A DNA stretch of 64,000 nucleotides, taken from Maritalea myrionectae DSM 19524. Lineage in GTDB: Bacteria > Pseudomonadota > Alphaproteobacteria > Rhizobiales > Devosiaceae. Shown here piece after piece: positions 1 through 7,403 of the stretch. The DNA is taken from the NCBI RefSeq assembly GCF_000423365.1, contig NZ_AUHV01000002.1, positions 372,001-436,000 of the forward strand, written 5' to 3'. Made by a program: the position numbers and the translations under genes. The notes below the pieces were generated by a model. It was not told the DNA's origin. It saw only the letters and a list, made by a program, of their open reading frames with translations, and ran no database searches. Every line of letters starts with the position of its first letter. Within the stretch, counting starts at the first letter, position 1.

Positions 1-399
1 GATGCGCTTATCTCTTTGAGCCTTGGGCTGCTGCCGCAGTTCGCGCGGCAAGAGCGAGCGCTGATCTGCAATATCAGCACCGGGCTAGCGATTGCGCCGA
101 AAGCGGCTTCCCCCGTTTATTGCGCCACCAAGGCGGGGGTGCGCCATTTCACCCGCGCGATCCGCTATCAATGTGAGGATGAAGCGTCGCAAGTTCAGAT
201 CAGCGAAGCGGTGATGGCGCTGGTAGATACGGAAATGACCAGAGGCCGTGGCACCGGAAAGATTTCGCCGGAACAGGCAGCGCAAGAAGTGGTGATTGGG
301 CTTGGCCGGGGGCAAAATGAAATCTGGGTGGGCAAGGCCAAGTTGCTTCGGTTTTTAAACCTGCTGGCCCCGCCCATCGCCGCGAAGATTTTGCGCTAA
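1..399 (+). CDS. SDR family oxidoreductase, C-terminal part (cut by window edge)
   Basis: The frame is open from base 1, so the start and the Rossmann nucleotide-binding N-terminus lie outside the window. What remains shows the SDR core: NISTG (strand with the catalytic Ser region) followed by the YCATK active-site Tyr/Lys motif, then TEMTRG in the substrate-loop region. The tail resembles classical SDRs of the DltE-like type, which are NAD(P)H-dependent reductases of unknown substrate. It converges on mutY with a 3-bp gap. Seen: the motifs. Known: Y-x3-K is catalytic in SDRs. The substrate cannot be inferred. Confidence 0.85.
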   Translation, partial: DALISLSLGLLPQFARQERALICNISTGLAIAPKAASPVYCATKAGVRHFTRAIRYQCEDEASQVQISEAVMALVDTEMTRGRGTGKISPEQAAQEVVIGLGRGQNEIWVGKAKLLRFLNLLAPPIAAKILR

Positions 400-402
400 G
401 AG

Positions 403-1473
403 CTATTTCAATGCCTTTTGCAGCACTTTTTTGAAGGCGGTGGGCAAGGCTTCGCCCTCGACGGTTTCACCCGGTTGCCACCACCCTTCTGCCGCTGGCG
501 GCGTGTCGCTTTGGATGAACCAGACGGTCACCTCTAAGGCGAAGTGGGTAAACACATGGTCGATGGTGCCGCGCTTGTGCCAATCGCCAGTGAAGGGAAA
601 TTCGGGTTCGGTGCGCTCACCAATCCATTCGCTGCCGGGCACTTCTGTCATGGCGGCCAAGAGGCCTTTTTCCGGGCGCTGGCGCAGGAAGATGTCGCCC
701 TCCTGGTTTTGCACCACGAAGGCATGGCCAAACCGCTGGGGTTTTGGCTTTTTGGGCGCGGCCACCGGATAGTTTTCCGGTACGCCGGATTTACGGCCCG
801 CGCAATTCTCGGCGATGGGGCAAATCAAGCAGTTGACGCGTTTTGGGGCGCAGATGGTGGCGCCCAAATCCATCAGGCTTTGGGCAAAGTCCCCGGCCCG
901 CTTGGGTACCGACCGCGCCACCACTTCGCGCACAAACGGCTTTTGATCGCGCACTGGCGTGTCCAAAGCGGTATAGCGCGCCACCACCCGGTCCACATTG
1001 CCATCCACCACGGCCACCTGCTCATCAAAACAAATCGCGGCGATGGCGGCGCTGGTGTAGGGCCCGATGCCGGGCAGCTTCTGCAATTCTTCGGCGCTGG
1101 CGGGGAAGATGCCATTATGCTCATCCACCAAAACCTGAGCGCAGGCATGCAGATTGCGGGCGCGGGCATAATAGCCTAGGCCCGCCCAGGCTTTGAGCAC
1201 ATCGTCGCGCGGGGCGGCGGCGAGATCAAAAATGGTCGGCCACTGCGAAGTGAACGCGGCGAAATATTTCCCCACCGTCGGCACAGTGGTTTGCTGCAAC
1301 ATAATCTCCGACAGCCAGACGAAATAGGGGTTGGGCAACACCCCTTCTGCCCGCGCGTGCGGCCCTACGCGCCAAGGCAGGGTGCGGGCTGAGCGATCAT
1401 ACCACTCCAGCATCGCTTCCGCGTCTAAGGTGGGGGCGTTTTTACCCCTAGTTTTTGAGATTTTTTCATGCAT
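403..1473 (-). CDS. mutY: A/G-specific adenine DNA glycosylase MutY
   Basis: Removes adenine mispaired with 8-oxoguanine in base excision repair. Starting at the ATG at 1473 gives 356 aa, the normal family length; the frame stays open upstream but without family similarity. Visible motifs: SEIMLQQT with the catalytic Glu, the helix-hairpin-helix LPGIGPYT, VVDGNVDRV with the catalytic Asp, and a [4Fe-4S] loop with Cys spacing C-x6-C-x2-C-x5-C. The C-terminal third is the NUDIX-like 8-oxoG recognition domain. The start region is divergent from the DUF721 gene at 1555, so the promoters share about 80 bp. Confidence 0.95.
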   Translation of the reverse strand: MHEKISKTRGKNAPTLDAEAMLEWYDRSARTLPWRVGPHARAEGVLPNPYFVWLSEIMLQQTTVPTVGKYFAAFTSQWPTIFDLAAAPRDDVLKAWAGLGYYARARNLHACAQVLVDEHNGIFPASAEELQKLPGIGPYTSAAIAAICFDEQVAVVDGNVDRVVARYTALDTPVRDQKPFVREVVARSVPKRAGDFAQSLMDLGATICAPKRVNCLICPIAENCAGRKSGVPENYPVAAPKKPKPQRFGHAFVVQNQEGDIFLRQRPEKGLLAAMTEVPGSEWIGERTEPEFPFTGDWHKRGTIDHVFTHFALEVTVWFIQSDTPPAAEGWWQPGETVEGEALPTAFKKVLQKALK

Positions 1474-1554
1474 GATGGGCGGCACTGTACTGCGTTGCGT
1501 CGCTGGCTCAAGCCAAAAGCACCATTTGTGCGCAACATATTTGAACGGGCACCC

Positions 1555-2067
1555 ATGGCAGACAAAAAAAAGACCAGAGCCTATAAGCATTTCAAGCGCG
1601 CGATGTCGATTTCGGAATTGGCAGAACGGGCGATTGAACCGCTGGCGCAAAAGCGCGGCTTTGCTAATGCCGAATTGTTGACCCGTTGGGCACATATTGT
1701 GCCTGAACCGTTTGATCAATCGGTGATCCCCGACCAGCTCAAATGGCCCCATTCCGGGCAGATTGAAGGCGCCGCCGGCGCGATACTCACCGTGAGCGTC
1801 GACCCGATCTACGCCCTCGCCTTCACCCACGAGACCGACATGATCAAAGGCGCGATCAACCGCTATTTCGGCTTTTATCTGGTGGATAAAATCAAACCCT
1901 CCCGCCGCCCGTTTTTGCCGCAGCAGCAAGAGGATACCCGGCCTCAGTTAAGACCGCTGACGCCGAAGGTTGAGGCGGAACTGAATGCGGAGCTGGATGG
2001 CATTGAGGATGCGGAACTGCGCGAGGCGTTAATGAAGCTTGGGCGGGGGCTTAAGGGGCGGGGTTAG
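1555..2067 (+). CDS. DUF721 family protein (DciA-like)
   Basis: 170 aa from the ATG at 1555 (MADKKK); an earlier in-frame ATG at 1468 overlaps the mutY start and its 29 extra residues look unlike the family. The core (SELAERAIEPLAQKRGF to the FGFYLVDKIK segment) matches DUF721, a KH-like fold family that includes the replicative-helicase loader DciA; whether this member loads helicase is inference. In Hyphomicrobiales this gene usually lies between mutY and a dsbA-like gene upstream of smc. Here that link is broken directly after its stop codon, which overlaps the stop of the next, convergent gene in the four bases TTAG. Confidence 0.8.
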   Translation: MADKKKTRAYKHFKRAMSISELAERAIEPLAQKRGFANAELLTRWAHIVPEPFDQSVIPDQLKWPHSGQIEGAAGAILTVSVDPIYALAFTHETDMIKGAINRYFGFYLVDKIKPSRRPFLPQQQEDTRPQLRPLTPKVEAELNAELDGIEDAELREALMKLGRGLKGRG

Positions 2068-2513
2068 GGGTTTTCCCCAGCCTCGCGATCTATGAATTCG
2101 GCAATGGAGTAAATCTCTAAATCTAGCGCATCTGCAATGTCACGAATTGATACAGTTATTGGAGCGTTTTCACCCGTAACAATCACATATCCTTCTGATG
2201 CAGCCACTGCAGCAAGTAACAATTTTTCATTTGCTTCGGGTGCCGTCACATTAACTAAATTTTCAAGCCTGTCCGAATAACTTGCTGCAAGACGGGAGTG
2301 TTCTTGCCTTGTTGCTGCGGTCGTCACGTTTTCGTTTATTACTTCCCGTTCGTCTGGAAATGCGTCTATAAAAATTTCTTTTTGGGGTTTAGTTGTAAAA
2401 AGGCTCTGCTTTCCAAGTCTAGAAAGTATATCGTGGCATTCATCAGTACCATTGCAAAACCCGTTTTCGAGTGCTTCGTAATCAAATAAGTACATAGGGC
2501 TAGCTAGAAACAT
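2064..2513 (-). CDS. PIN-like domain protein, possible toxin partner of the XRE-ImmA/IrrE gene
   Basis: 149 aa. The N-terminus (MYLFDYEAL) and the C-terminal stretch (LLLAAVAASEGYVIVTGEN, then a short helix and IYSIAEFI) follow the layout of PIN-like RNases such as DUF4411, with an early Asp after the first strand; the other acidic residues of a PIN site are not clearly recognisable, so the assignment is tentative. It overlaps the 3' end of the upstream gene by 14 bp if translation starts at 2513, where GGGGGT lies just upstream; the alternative ATG at 2495 lacks a ribosome binding site. PIN-like proteins of this kind are often encoded next to XRE-COG2856 proteins (known), which suggests a toxin-antitoxin-type pair (inference). 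The DNA is visibly AT-rich relative to the neighbours. Confidence 0.5.
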   Translation of the reverse strand: MFLASPMYLFDYEALENGFCNGTDECHDILSRLGKQSLFTTKPQKEIFIDAFPDEREVINENVTTAATRQEHSRLAASYSDRLENLVNVTAPEANEKLLLAAVAASEGYVIVTGENAPITVSIRDIADALDLEIYSIAEFIDREAGENP

Positions 2514-3678
2514 CTACCCCCTTGTACTCGGAGAGTTTTTGTTCTGCGGTGTCACTCAACAACTGAAAGTATTTTGGCTTCAGGCGACTAAATCGAAATA
2601 CAGTTGATGCCGACAATCCTGCTTTCCTATACTCATTCGGTACGGAACGCGCAAAGAGGTATCCAAACTTTGACAGTTTGTTCTGCCCCAGAAAAGCACC
2701 GCCACCTCCTCCCTCGGACTTTACCTCGCTTGGAAGTTCATTGGTTTTACCAAACTGGCCCTTCCATGTATTCCAGAAGTTGTCAGGCGCATATCCACAC
2801 TCCACTAAGCGAATAACTAAAGCTTCTTGACTAACACGAAGCCTTTTTGCAACTCGCCTAATACTCTGGTTGCTAAGGGGGTTGCTATGTCTGTTGAATT
2901 CGCTGGCAACCATGTCACGTGGCATTAAGAATTCCGCAGCGAAGCGATTACAAGCGCGCTCAAGTTCAGAGGAGGGATTGAATGGATTTGAAAGATCGTC
3001 TTGTCCTAAAAGAACATGACAAAACTCATGCATCATCGTGAATAATCTTGCGCCATGAGTCTGCCTATATGAGTTGATTAGGATGACCGGGATGTCATCG
3101 GTCGCACCAAATACCAAACCTTTTAGCTTTTTGTTTTCGAAAGACGAGACCAACACGCTGATGCCAAGCGACTCTATTCGACTCCTAATAAAGGAAAAAA
3201 AGGCGTTCTCTGATTTAGAGCGGAGCTGGCTCTCGTTCGAAATCTCCAATGACTTTCGCCATTTTATCGCCAGTTCCTCAAAGTCTTTTGGTGCTGTGTA
3301 AACAGGTTCACCAAGGTGAGACCATGTCATTTCCTCTTCCACTACTTGGGCCAGTAGAGCTTGAATCCTTTTTGCATAACCAATGGCTTCAATGGCAACT
3401 TTAGGATCCCCCTCCAATCCGCCAAGTTCTGTTCGAAAGTCAATTTTTTCGGCTACCGAAAATTGATTTTTTTTGAAGAAAGCTAATGGAGCTACACCAA
3501 AGAATTCAGCCAATCGATTAATCTGCTTTGAGCTCGGTGGTTTCTCCCCCTCCAAAAAGTGCGACACCTGAATTGGAGTTGCATCTATATACTGCGCAAC
3601 CTTATTTATATTGGCACCAGTCTGATTTATAAGACTGTCTAGTATTTGCGGGTTAAAATTGGGGAGTTTGTTTGACAT
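2500..3678 (-). CDS. XRE-type HTH fused to ImmA/IrrE metallopeptidase (COG2856)
   Basis: 392 aa from the ATG at 3678. Residues about 8-70 form an XRE-like helix-turn-helix. A peptidase M78 (ImmA/IrrE) domain follows, with the zinc motif HEFCH at 217-221 and the downstream metal-ligand helix with NRFAAEFLMP. A Gly-rich linker (GGGGG) leads to a C-terminal tail seen in long COG2856 proteins. Known: such proteins either repress and cleave regulators in mobile elements or pair with PIN-like toxins. Its ATG at 3678 directly abuts the ATG of the divergent gene at 3679 (CATATG), so both genes must place their promoter and ribosome binding site inside the other's coding sequence, or one start is misplaced. 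An in-frame ATG at 3690 exists. Confidence 0.85.
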   Translation of the reverse strand: MSNKLPNFNPQILDSLINQTGANINKVAQYIDATPIQVSHFLEGEKPPSSKQINRLAEFFGVAPLAFFKKNQFSVAEKIDFRTELGGLEGDPKVAIEAIGYAKRIQALLAQVVEEEMTWSHLGEPVYTAPKDFEELAIKWRKSLEISNESQLRSKSENAFFSFIRSRIESLGISVLVSSFENKKLKGLVFGATDDIPVILINSYRQTHGARLFTMMHEFCHVLLGQDDLSNPFNPSSELERACNRFAAEFLMPRDMVASEFNRHSNPLSNQSIRRVAKRLRVSQEALVIRLVECGYAPDNFWNTWKGQFGKTNELPSEVKSEGGGGGAFLGQNKLSKFGYLFARSVPNEYRKAGLSASTVFRFSRLKPKYFQLLSDTAEQKLSEYKGVDVSS

Positions 3679-4176
3679 ATGACGATGCAATCATTTGGCG
3701 ACTACGCGAGTGTCTTAGAATTAGGTTTTGCAATCAATGTTGCGGCCACTTTTGTAAACAGTTTTACGAGCCCCATCCTAAGCAGAGCCCGCGCAGATTA
3801 CAACCGAGCAGATTATTGGTTAAGCAACCCAGAAAAAATGGAAAGATTGAATTTTTCAGAGGCAGCCAAGAATGATCTAGAAGACTCTTTGGCACAATGG
3901 TATATGGCTATCCATTCTTTAGAAAAAGAAATCTCCAATAAAAACATCGTGGTAGATAAGATTGGTATAGCAGCTGCAATAGGCTGTTTTTTATTACTGT
4001 TAATTCCTCAAGTGGAGTTATACGCGCCCTACACACCAATTATCGCAACTGTGCTTGCAATTGGCCCCATGGGTCTATCAATGGTTTGGATTAGTGATAA
4101 AACGAGCATCGCAAGAAAAAAAGAAAGGGTCTTGCGCGACAAAACTAACGTGATCATTTCGGAAGCCCAGAGATAA
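3679..4176 (+). CDS. Hypothetical two-helix membrane protein
   Basis: 165 aa, not recognised as a named family. A polar, helical N-terminal half of about 90 residues is followed by two close hydrophobic segments (about 93-110 and 117-137) and a short charged C-terminal helix. This layout resembles small 2TM effector proteins such as SLATT domains, but that is only topology. The DNA is AT-rich like the two minus-strand genes it diverges from, and the three look like one imported unit. GGGGAG at 3661 is a possible ribosome binding site for the ATG at 3679; an ATG at 3685 is the alternative. Confidence 0.6.
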   Translation: MTMQSFGDYASVLELGFAINVAATFVNSFTSPILSRARADYNRADYWLSNPEKMERLNFSEAAKNDLEDSLAQWYMAIHSLEKEISNKNIVVDKIGIAAAIGCFLLLLIPQVELYAPYTPIIATVLAIGPMGLSMVWISDKTSIARKKERVLRDKTNVIISEAQR

Positions 4177-4265
4177 GTGTCCAAGTTTTTGGTTTGCGCT
4201 CAACTGGTTCCCTGGGTCTAGTCTGGAACGGTGTGTTTGGCTGGTGCTGAGCCCTTAGCCGCAGT

Positions 4266-4293
4266 CGTCATTCCCGCGCAGGCGGGAATCCAG
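4266..4293 (-). repeat. REP-like palindrome, copy 1
   Basis: The 8-bp stem ATTCCCGC/GCGGGAAT is at 4270-4277 and 4282-4289, with a CGTCA tail on the left. Read on the minus strand it follows the local pattern TGGA-stem-loop-stem-TGACG shared by all five copies. It forms an inverted doublet with copy 2. Confidence 0.85.
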
Positions 4294-4348
4294 ATTGGAC
4301 TATCCTCGCGGCAATGCGCTGGGGAGGTGCGCCTTGGTTTGCGCTGCA

Positions 4349-4378
4349 TGGCCCCTCGGGTCAGGCCCGAGGGTGACG
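4349..4378 (+). repeat. REP-like palindrome, copy 2
   Basis: The stem CCCTCGGG/CCCGAGGG is at 4353-4360 and 4366-4373, the loop is TCAGG, and the tail is TGACG. The stem is identical to that of copy 5, about 650 bp away. Opposite polarity to copy 1. Confidence 0.85.
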
Positions 4379-4530
4379 GTGGCGGGGATGGAATGCTGTG
4401 CCCTCATGTACCGTTTCTTACTGTCGACAGGTGAAATGGATTGCAAGACAGATTCACGCTCACGCCGCGAGGCTGGTCTTGCAATGAAGCGGGAGGTGTT
4501 TTGCGCAGTGCGAATTGTTCGGGCGCTGCT

Positions 4531-4558
4531 TGGACACCGGATCAAGTCCGGGGTGACG
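4531..4558 (+). repeat. REP-like palindrome, copy 3
   Basis: The short stem CCGGA/TCCGG is at 4537-4541 and 4547-4551, the loop is TCAAG, and the tail is GTGACG. The left flank GCTGCTTGGA is the same as at copy 5. This is the least perfect copy. Confidence 0.75.
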
Positions 4559-4629
4559 CGGGAGGGTTGGGTTGGTGCGGTGCTGTGTCTAACAAATTGC
4601 GTTTGAGAAATGTCTGCCTAACACTCTCC

Positions 4630-4661
4630 CGTCATTACCGGGCTTGACCCGGTAATCCATG
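4630..4661 (-). repeat. REP-like palindrome, copy 4
   Basis: The 9-bp stem ATTACCGGG/CCCGGTAAT is at 4634-4642 and 4648-4656, and the loop on the minus strand is TCAAG. The tail (CGTCA as read on plus) points outward, away from the GIY-YIG gene that starts 20 bp further on. Confidence 0.85.
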
Positions 4662-4680
4662 TAGCGGCAATGTTTTCGCC

Positions 4681-4968
4681 ATGGGTGGATGGGTTTACAT
4701 CATGAGCAACAAGATGAACGGCACGCTATATGTTGGCGTGACGAGTGATTTGGTGCGGCGGGTTTATGAACATCGTGAGGGTGTTGTTGAAGGATTTACC
4801 AAGGACCATGAGTTGAAGCGTTTGGTGTATTTTGAAGCGCATGATGAAATTGGCGCGGCCATTCAGCGGGAGAAGAGTTTGAAGCGCTGGTCGCGGGCTT
4901 GGAAAGTTGAGTTGATCCAGAAATTCAATCCATTCTGGGATGATTTGTTTGATCAGATTTGTGGGTGA
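4681..4968 (+). CDS. Small GIY-YIG nuclease domain protein
   Basis: 95 aa, the usual length of single-domain GIY-YIG proteins of the UPF0213/YhbQ type. Motifs in order: VYIM and LYVGVT (the GIY-YIG strands), RRVYEHR with the catalytic Arg, QREKSLKRW with the metal-binding Glu, and a final KFNPFW. Known: the fold cleaves DNA in homing endonucleases and UvrC; the role of the small stand-alone bacterial forms is poorly defined. The gene sits between two inverted REP-like palindromes and close to three more. An ATG at 4702 (MSNKMNG) is the alternative start, but the VYIM strand lies before it, so 4681 is preferred. Confidence 0.88.
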   Translation: MGGWVYIMSNKMNGTLYVGVTSDLVRRVYEHREGVVEGFTKDHELKRLVYFEAHDEIGAAIQREKSLKRWSRAWKVELIQKFNPFWDDLFDQICG

Positions 4969-4999
4969 ATTGGTTTGGTGCCGTTTCGCCCGAGCTGCT

Positions 5000-5029
5000 T
5001 GGACCCTCGGGTCAAGCCCGAGGGTGACG
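5000..5029 (+). repeat. REP-like palindrome, copy 5
   Basis: The 9-bp stem ACCCTCGGG/CCCGAGGGT is at 5003-5011 and 5017-5025, the loop is TCAAG, and the tail is TGACG. The left flank is GCTGCTTGGA. It lies 31 bp after the GIY-YIG stop codon in opposite polarity to copy 4. Confidence 0.85.
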
Positions 5030-5082
5030 TTTGGGGTGTGGGCGACGCCGGAGAGCGCGGCTACTGCGGTGACAATACGTCC

Positions 5083-6099
5083 CTACCGCACCGCCTGCCA
5101 CGAACCCGGGGCTTGGCCGGTCCAGCGTTTGAAGGCGCGGGAGAAGGCGCTGGGGTCGGAGAAACCGACGAGGTAGGCGGTTTCGTTGGCGGAGACTTTT
5201 TTCTCGGCCAGATAGTGGCAGGCCATTTTGTGGCGGAGATCGTCGCGCAATTGTTCGAAGGAGATGCCTTCGGCTTTGAGGCCGCGATATAGGCTTTGGC
5301 GGGAGAGACCCATTTTTTCGGCCACCTGATCCATGGTCAGCTCGCCCGTATGCAGCACCGGGATCATGATGCTTTCGGCCCGCCCCTTTATGGTCTTGCT
5401 GCTTTCCAGTTCTTTGAGCAACGCGTCGGCATGTTTGGAAAGAATGCCAAAGGCATAGCGGTCGGCATAATCGGTTTGCACGGTGAGCCATGAGGTTTCG
5501 ATTTCCATGGCGTTGCGGTCTGCCGCGAATTCAACTGGGGCCTGCAGCACACGGTCATAATCCTTATAATGAGCGGGCCGCTCGTGGGTGACCTTGATGC
5601 GTTTGACGAAGGGGGTGTCGCCAAAATGGCGGCGGAACTCGCAAATGAAGCGGCCAAAGGTGCTTTCGGTGAGTTCGGGAAACTCATTGGGGTTCAGCCG
5701 GGTATCTTCCAGCCACAATTCATGGCCTTCAGGCACCAGGGCAAAGCGTTCGCCTGCGGTGCCGATATCCACTTCGGCCACAAGTTTGCCATAGCGATTG
5801 AGCTGTTCGAGCGCCTCGCCCATATTGGCGGTGGATTCAGCGATCAGCCCGACAATTGAGGTGCGGACAAAGGGCATGTCCCAACAATAATCCAACGAAA
5901 AGGCGGGGTTGTTGGTGTATTCGGCGCCCAGCTGCATCATGCGGCGAAACTTTTCCATCGGCACGCGGTTGTCGGCATCTTCGAAGATGGCGTCATCCAG
6001 TTCGACCGCAGCCAAAAGGGCCGAACGGGACGCGCCCTTATCCGCCGCATAATCCAAGATTGATTTTAGATAACCAGCTGAAACGCTGCCATTTTCCAT
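5083..6099 (-). CDS. AraC family transcriptional regulator with arabinose-binding-like N-terminal domain
   Basis: 338 aa from the ATG at 6099 (MENGSV). Residues about 10-200 match the ligand-binding domain found in OruR/ArgR-like AraC proteins (PF12625 type), and the last about 90 residues form the two-HTH AraC DNA-binding domain (TMDQVAEKMGLSRQSLYR, then AYLVGFSDPSAFSRAFKRW). It is divergent from the membrane protein at 6229 across 129 bp, so that gene is the first candidate target. The ligand is unknown. Confidence 0.88.
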   Translation of the reverse strand: MENGSVSAGYLKSILDYAADKGASRSALLAAVELDDAIFEDADNRVPMEKFRRMMQLGAEYTNNPAFSLDYCWDMPFVRTSIVGLIAESTANMGEALEQLNRYGKLVAEVDIGTAGERFALVPEGHELWLEDTRLNPNEFPELTESTFGRFICEFRRHFGDTPFVKRIKVTHERPAHYKDYDRVLQAPVEFAADRNAMEIETSWLTVQTDYADRYAFGILSKHADALLKELESSKTIKGRAESIMIPVLHTGELTMDQVAEKMGLSRQSLYRGLKAEGISFEQLRDDLRHKMACHYLAEKKVSANETAYLVGFSDPSAFSRAFKRWTGQAPGSWQAVR

Positions 6100-6153
6100 C
6101 GCTGTGCCCCCACGTCGCCCCACATCTTAGTCGGGTGATATGTGGGGTCAATA

Positions 6154-6174
6154 AAATGATTTCTCAAGTCATTT
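6154..6174. promoter_or_regulatory. Possible operator in the araC-type/membrane-protein divergent region
   Basis: Inverted repeat AAATGA-N9-TCATTT in the 129-bp region between the divergent AraC-type gene and the membrane protein gene. Short and imperfectly supported; AraC proteins usually bind direct repeats, so it may instead serve another regulator or be chance. Confidence 0.25.
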
Positions 6175-6228
6175 GCGGCGTAGCGAAAGCGGCTTATGTG
6201 CAAGGCACGTTAATTATGCAGGATAAAA

Positions 6229-6888
6229 ATGATGAATGTGAGTTTGCAAAAAGCCGGCGGTTGGGCCGGATTGGTGGCCGGTGGCACTTATATTTTTGGC
6301 TTTGGTCTGTTGCTCGCCGTGTTTGCCCCGGGGGGGTATTTTGAGGGCGAGGCCGCAGACAAGGTTCAATTTATGATCGACAACAAAACCCTGCTCGCCG
6401 TGTGGAATTTTGTCATCTGGATTACGAACAGTTTTGCCATGGTGGTGCTGACCGTGGCACTTTATGACCGGCTGAAAGGCGGTGCCCCAGCTTTGGCCGC
6501 GGTCGGGTCTGCCTATGGCTTGATCTGGGCCGGGCTGATTTTGGCCGCGGGCATGGTGTCGAACATCTCGCTGGCGGCCGTGACCGGCATGGCGGCAGGC
6601 GATCCGGACGGGGCCGCAACCCTTTATCTGGCGCTATCGCATGTGGAAAACGGCATTGGCGGCGGCAATGAGTTGGCCGGGGGCTTTTGGGTGCTGGTGA
6701 TTTCGCTGGGGGCTTATCTTTCAAACCAATTGCAAAAGCCACTCAATATTTTGGGCATAGTGATCGGCGCGGCGGGTCTTTCCACGCTGATCCCGGCGGC
6801 ATCAGAAATTGGCGGTTCGGTCTTCGGGCTTGGTTTTATCGTCTGGTTTATCTGGGCAGGCGTCTATCTGCTCAGGACAAAAGCGTAA
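6229..6888 (+). CDS. DUF4386-like integral membrane protein
   Basis: 219 aa with about six hydrophobic segments (residues about 14-34, 55-78, 88-112, 144-162, 171-190, 195-215), resembling the DUF4386 layout of six helices. No enzymatic motif is visible. It lies divergent from an AraC-type regulator, which suggests regulated expression. Its 3' end overlaps the 3' end of the convergent gene by 17 bp. A second ATG at 6232 is equally plausible. Confidence 0.65.
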   Translation: MMNVSLQKAGGWAGLVAGGTYIFGFGLLLAVFAPGGYFEGEAADKVQFMIDNKTLLAVWNFVIWITNSFAMVVLTVALYDRLKGGAPALAAVGSAYGLIWAGLILAAGMVSNISLAAVTGMAAGDPDGAATLYLALSHVENGIGGGNELAGGFWVLVISLGAYLSNQLQKPLNILGIVIGAAGLSTLIPAASEIGGSVFGLGFIVWFIWAGVYLLRTKA

Positions 6889-7306
6889 GCGCGAGCGCTG
6901 TGAGATAGCACAGGGCCACGGCGATAAAGGTGGCCAACATGCCATATTGCAGGGCGCTGTTCATGGTGCCCTGCGGATAGGCCAGCTGCATGGCAACGCG
7001 CACGGCCCACAGCAAAGATGTTGCGGAAAGCACAACGATCAACGCAAAGCGATTGGCTTGCCCGCCCCACGCGAAGGCCAAGTTGATCAGCCCGAACAGG
7101 ACCAGCGACAGGGAAAAGAAGACATTGGTGGCCCGCACAGCCACAACCAATTCGGTGGCGGCTGGGTCCATATAATCGTACCACCTCCACAAGGTCGGCA
7201 CGAAGAAGTGCCACCCGCCAAAGCCGATGGACACCACGCTGCCCAATGTCACGAGAATTTTTGCCAAATGTCCCATTTGTCCACAAACCTGCTTTTCATC
7301 ACTCAA
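6872..7306 (-). CDS. Hypothetical four-helix membrane protein
   Basis: 144 aa (about 134 from the alternative start MGHLAKIL at 7276) with four hydrophobic segments. Small four-helix proteins like this are widespread in alphaproteobacteria without an assigned function; the exact family is not recognised. It is convergent with the DUF4386-like gene and lies upstream of, and divergent from, the dsbA-like gene. Confidence 0.6.
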   Translation of the reverse strand: MSDEKQVCGQMGHLAKILVTLGSVVSIGFGGWHFFVPTLWRWYDYMDPAATELVVAVRATNVFFSLSLVLFGLINLAFAWGGQANRFALIVVLSATSLLWAVRVAMQLAYPQGTMNSALQYGMLATFIAVALCYLTALALTLLS

Positions 7307-7403
7307 ATGTGAGGGGCATGAAAAGCAGCATAAATGCCCTGCCCTCTTGCTGCCATCATTATTATGTGTAAGTTGCCATCAAACAATTGATGGAGAGCGG
7401 AAC

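Larger units (their letters stand above)
4630..5029 (+). mobile_element. Candidate 400-bp unit: GIY-YIG gene between inverted REP-like ends
   Basis: Copies 4 and 5 of the palindrome family lie in opposite polarity on either side of the GIY-YIG gene. The unit begins CGTCA (4630-4634) and ends TGACG (5025-5029). No clear target-site duplication is visible at its edges. Seen: the inverted arrangement and the shared ends. Inferred: that this is a mobile or once-mobile unit in which the nuclease gene and the repeats belong together. Confidence 0.5.

Noticed and set aside
4231-4606. Plus-strand frames of 67-103 codons before the GIY-YIG gene
   Set aside because: They run through the REP-like palindromes and overlap each other; their peptides are only translations of the repeats.
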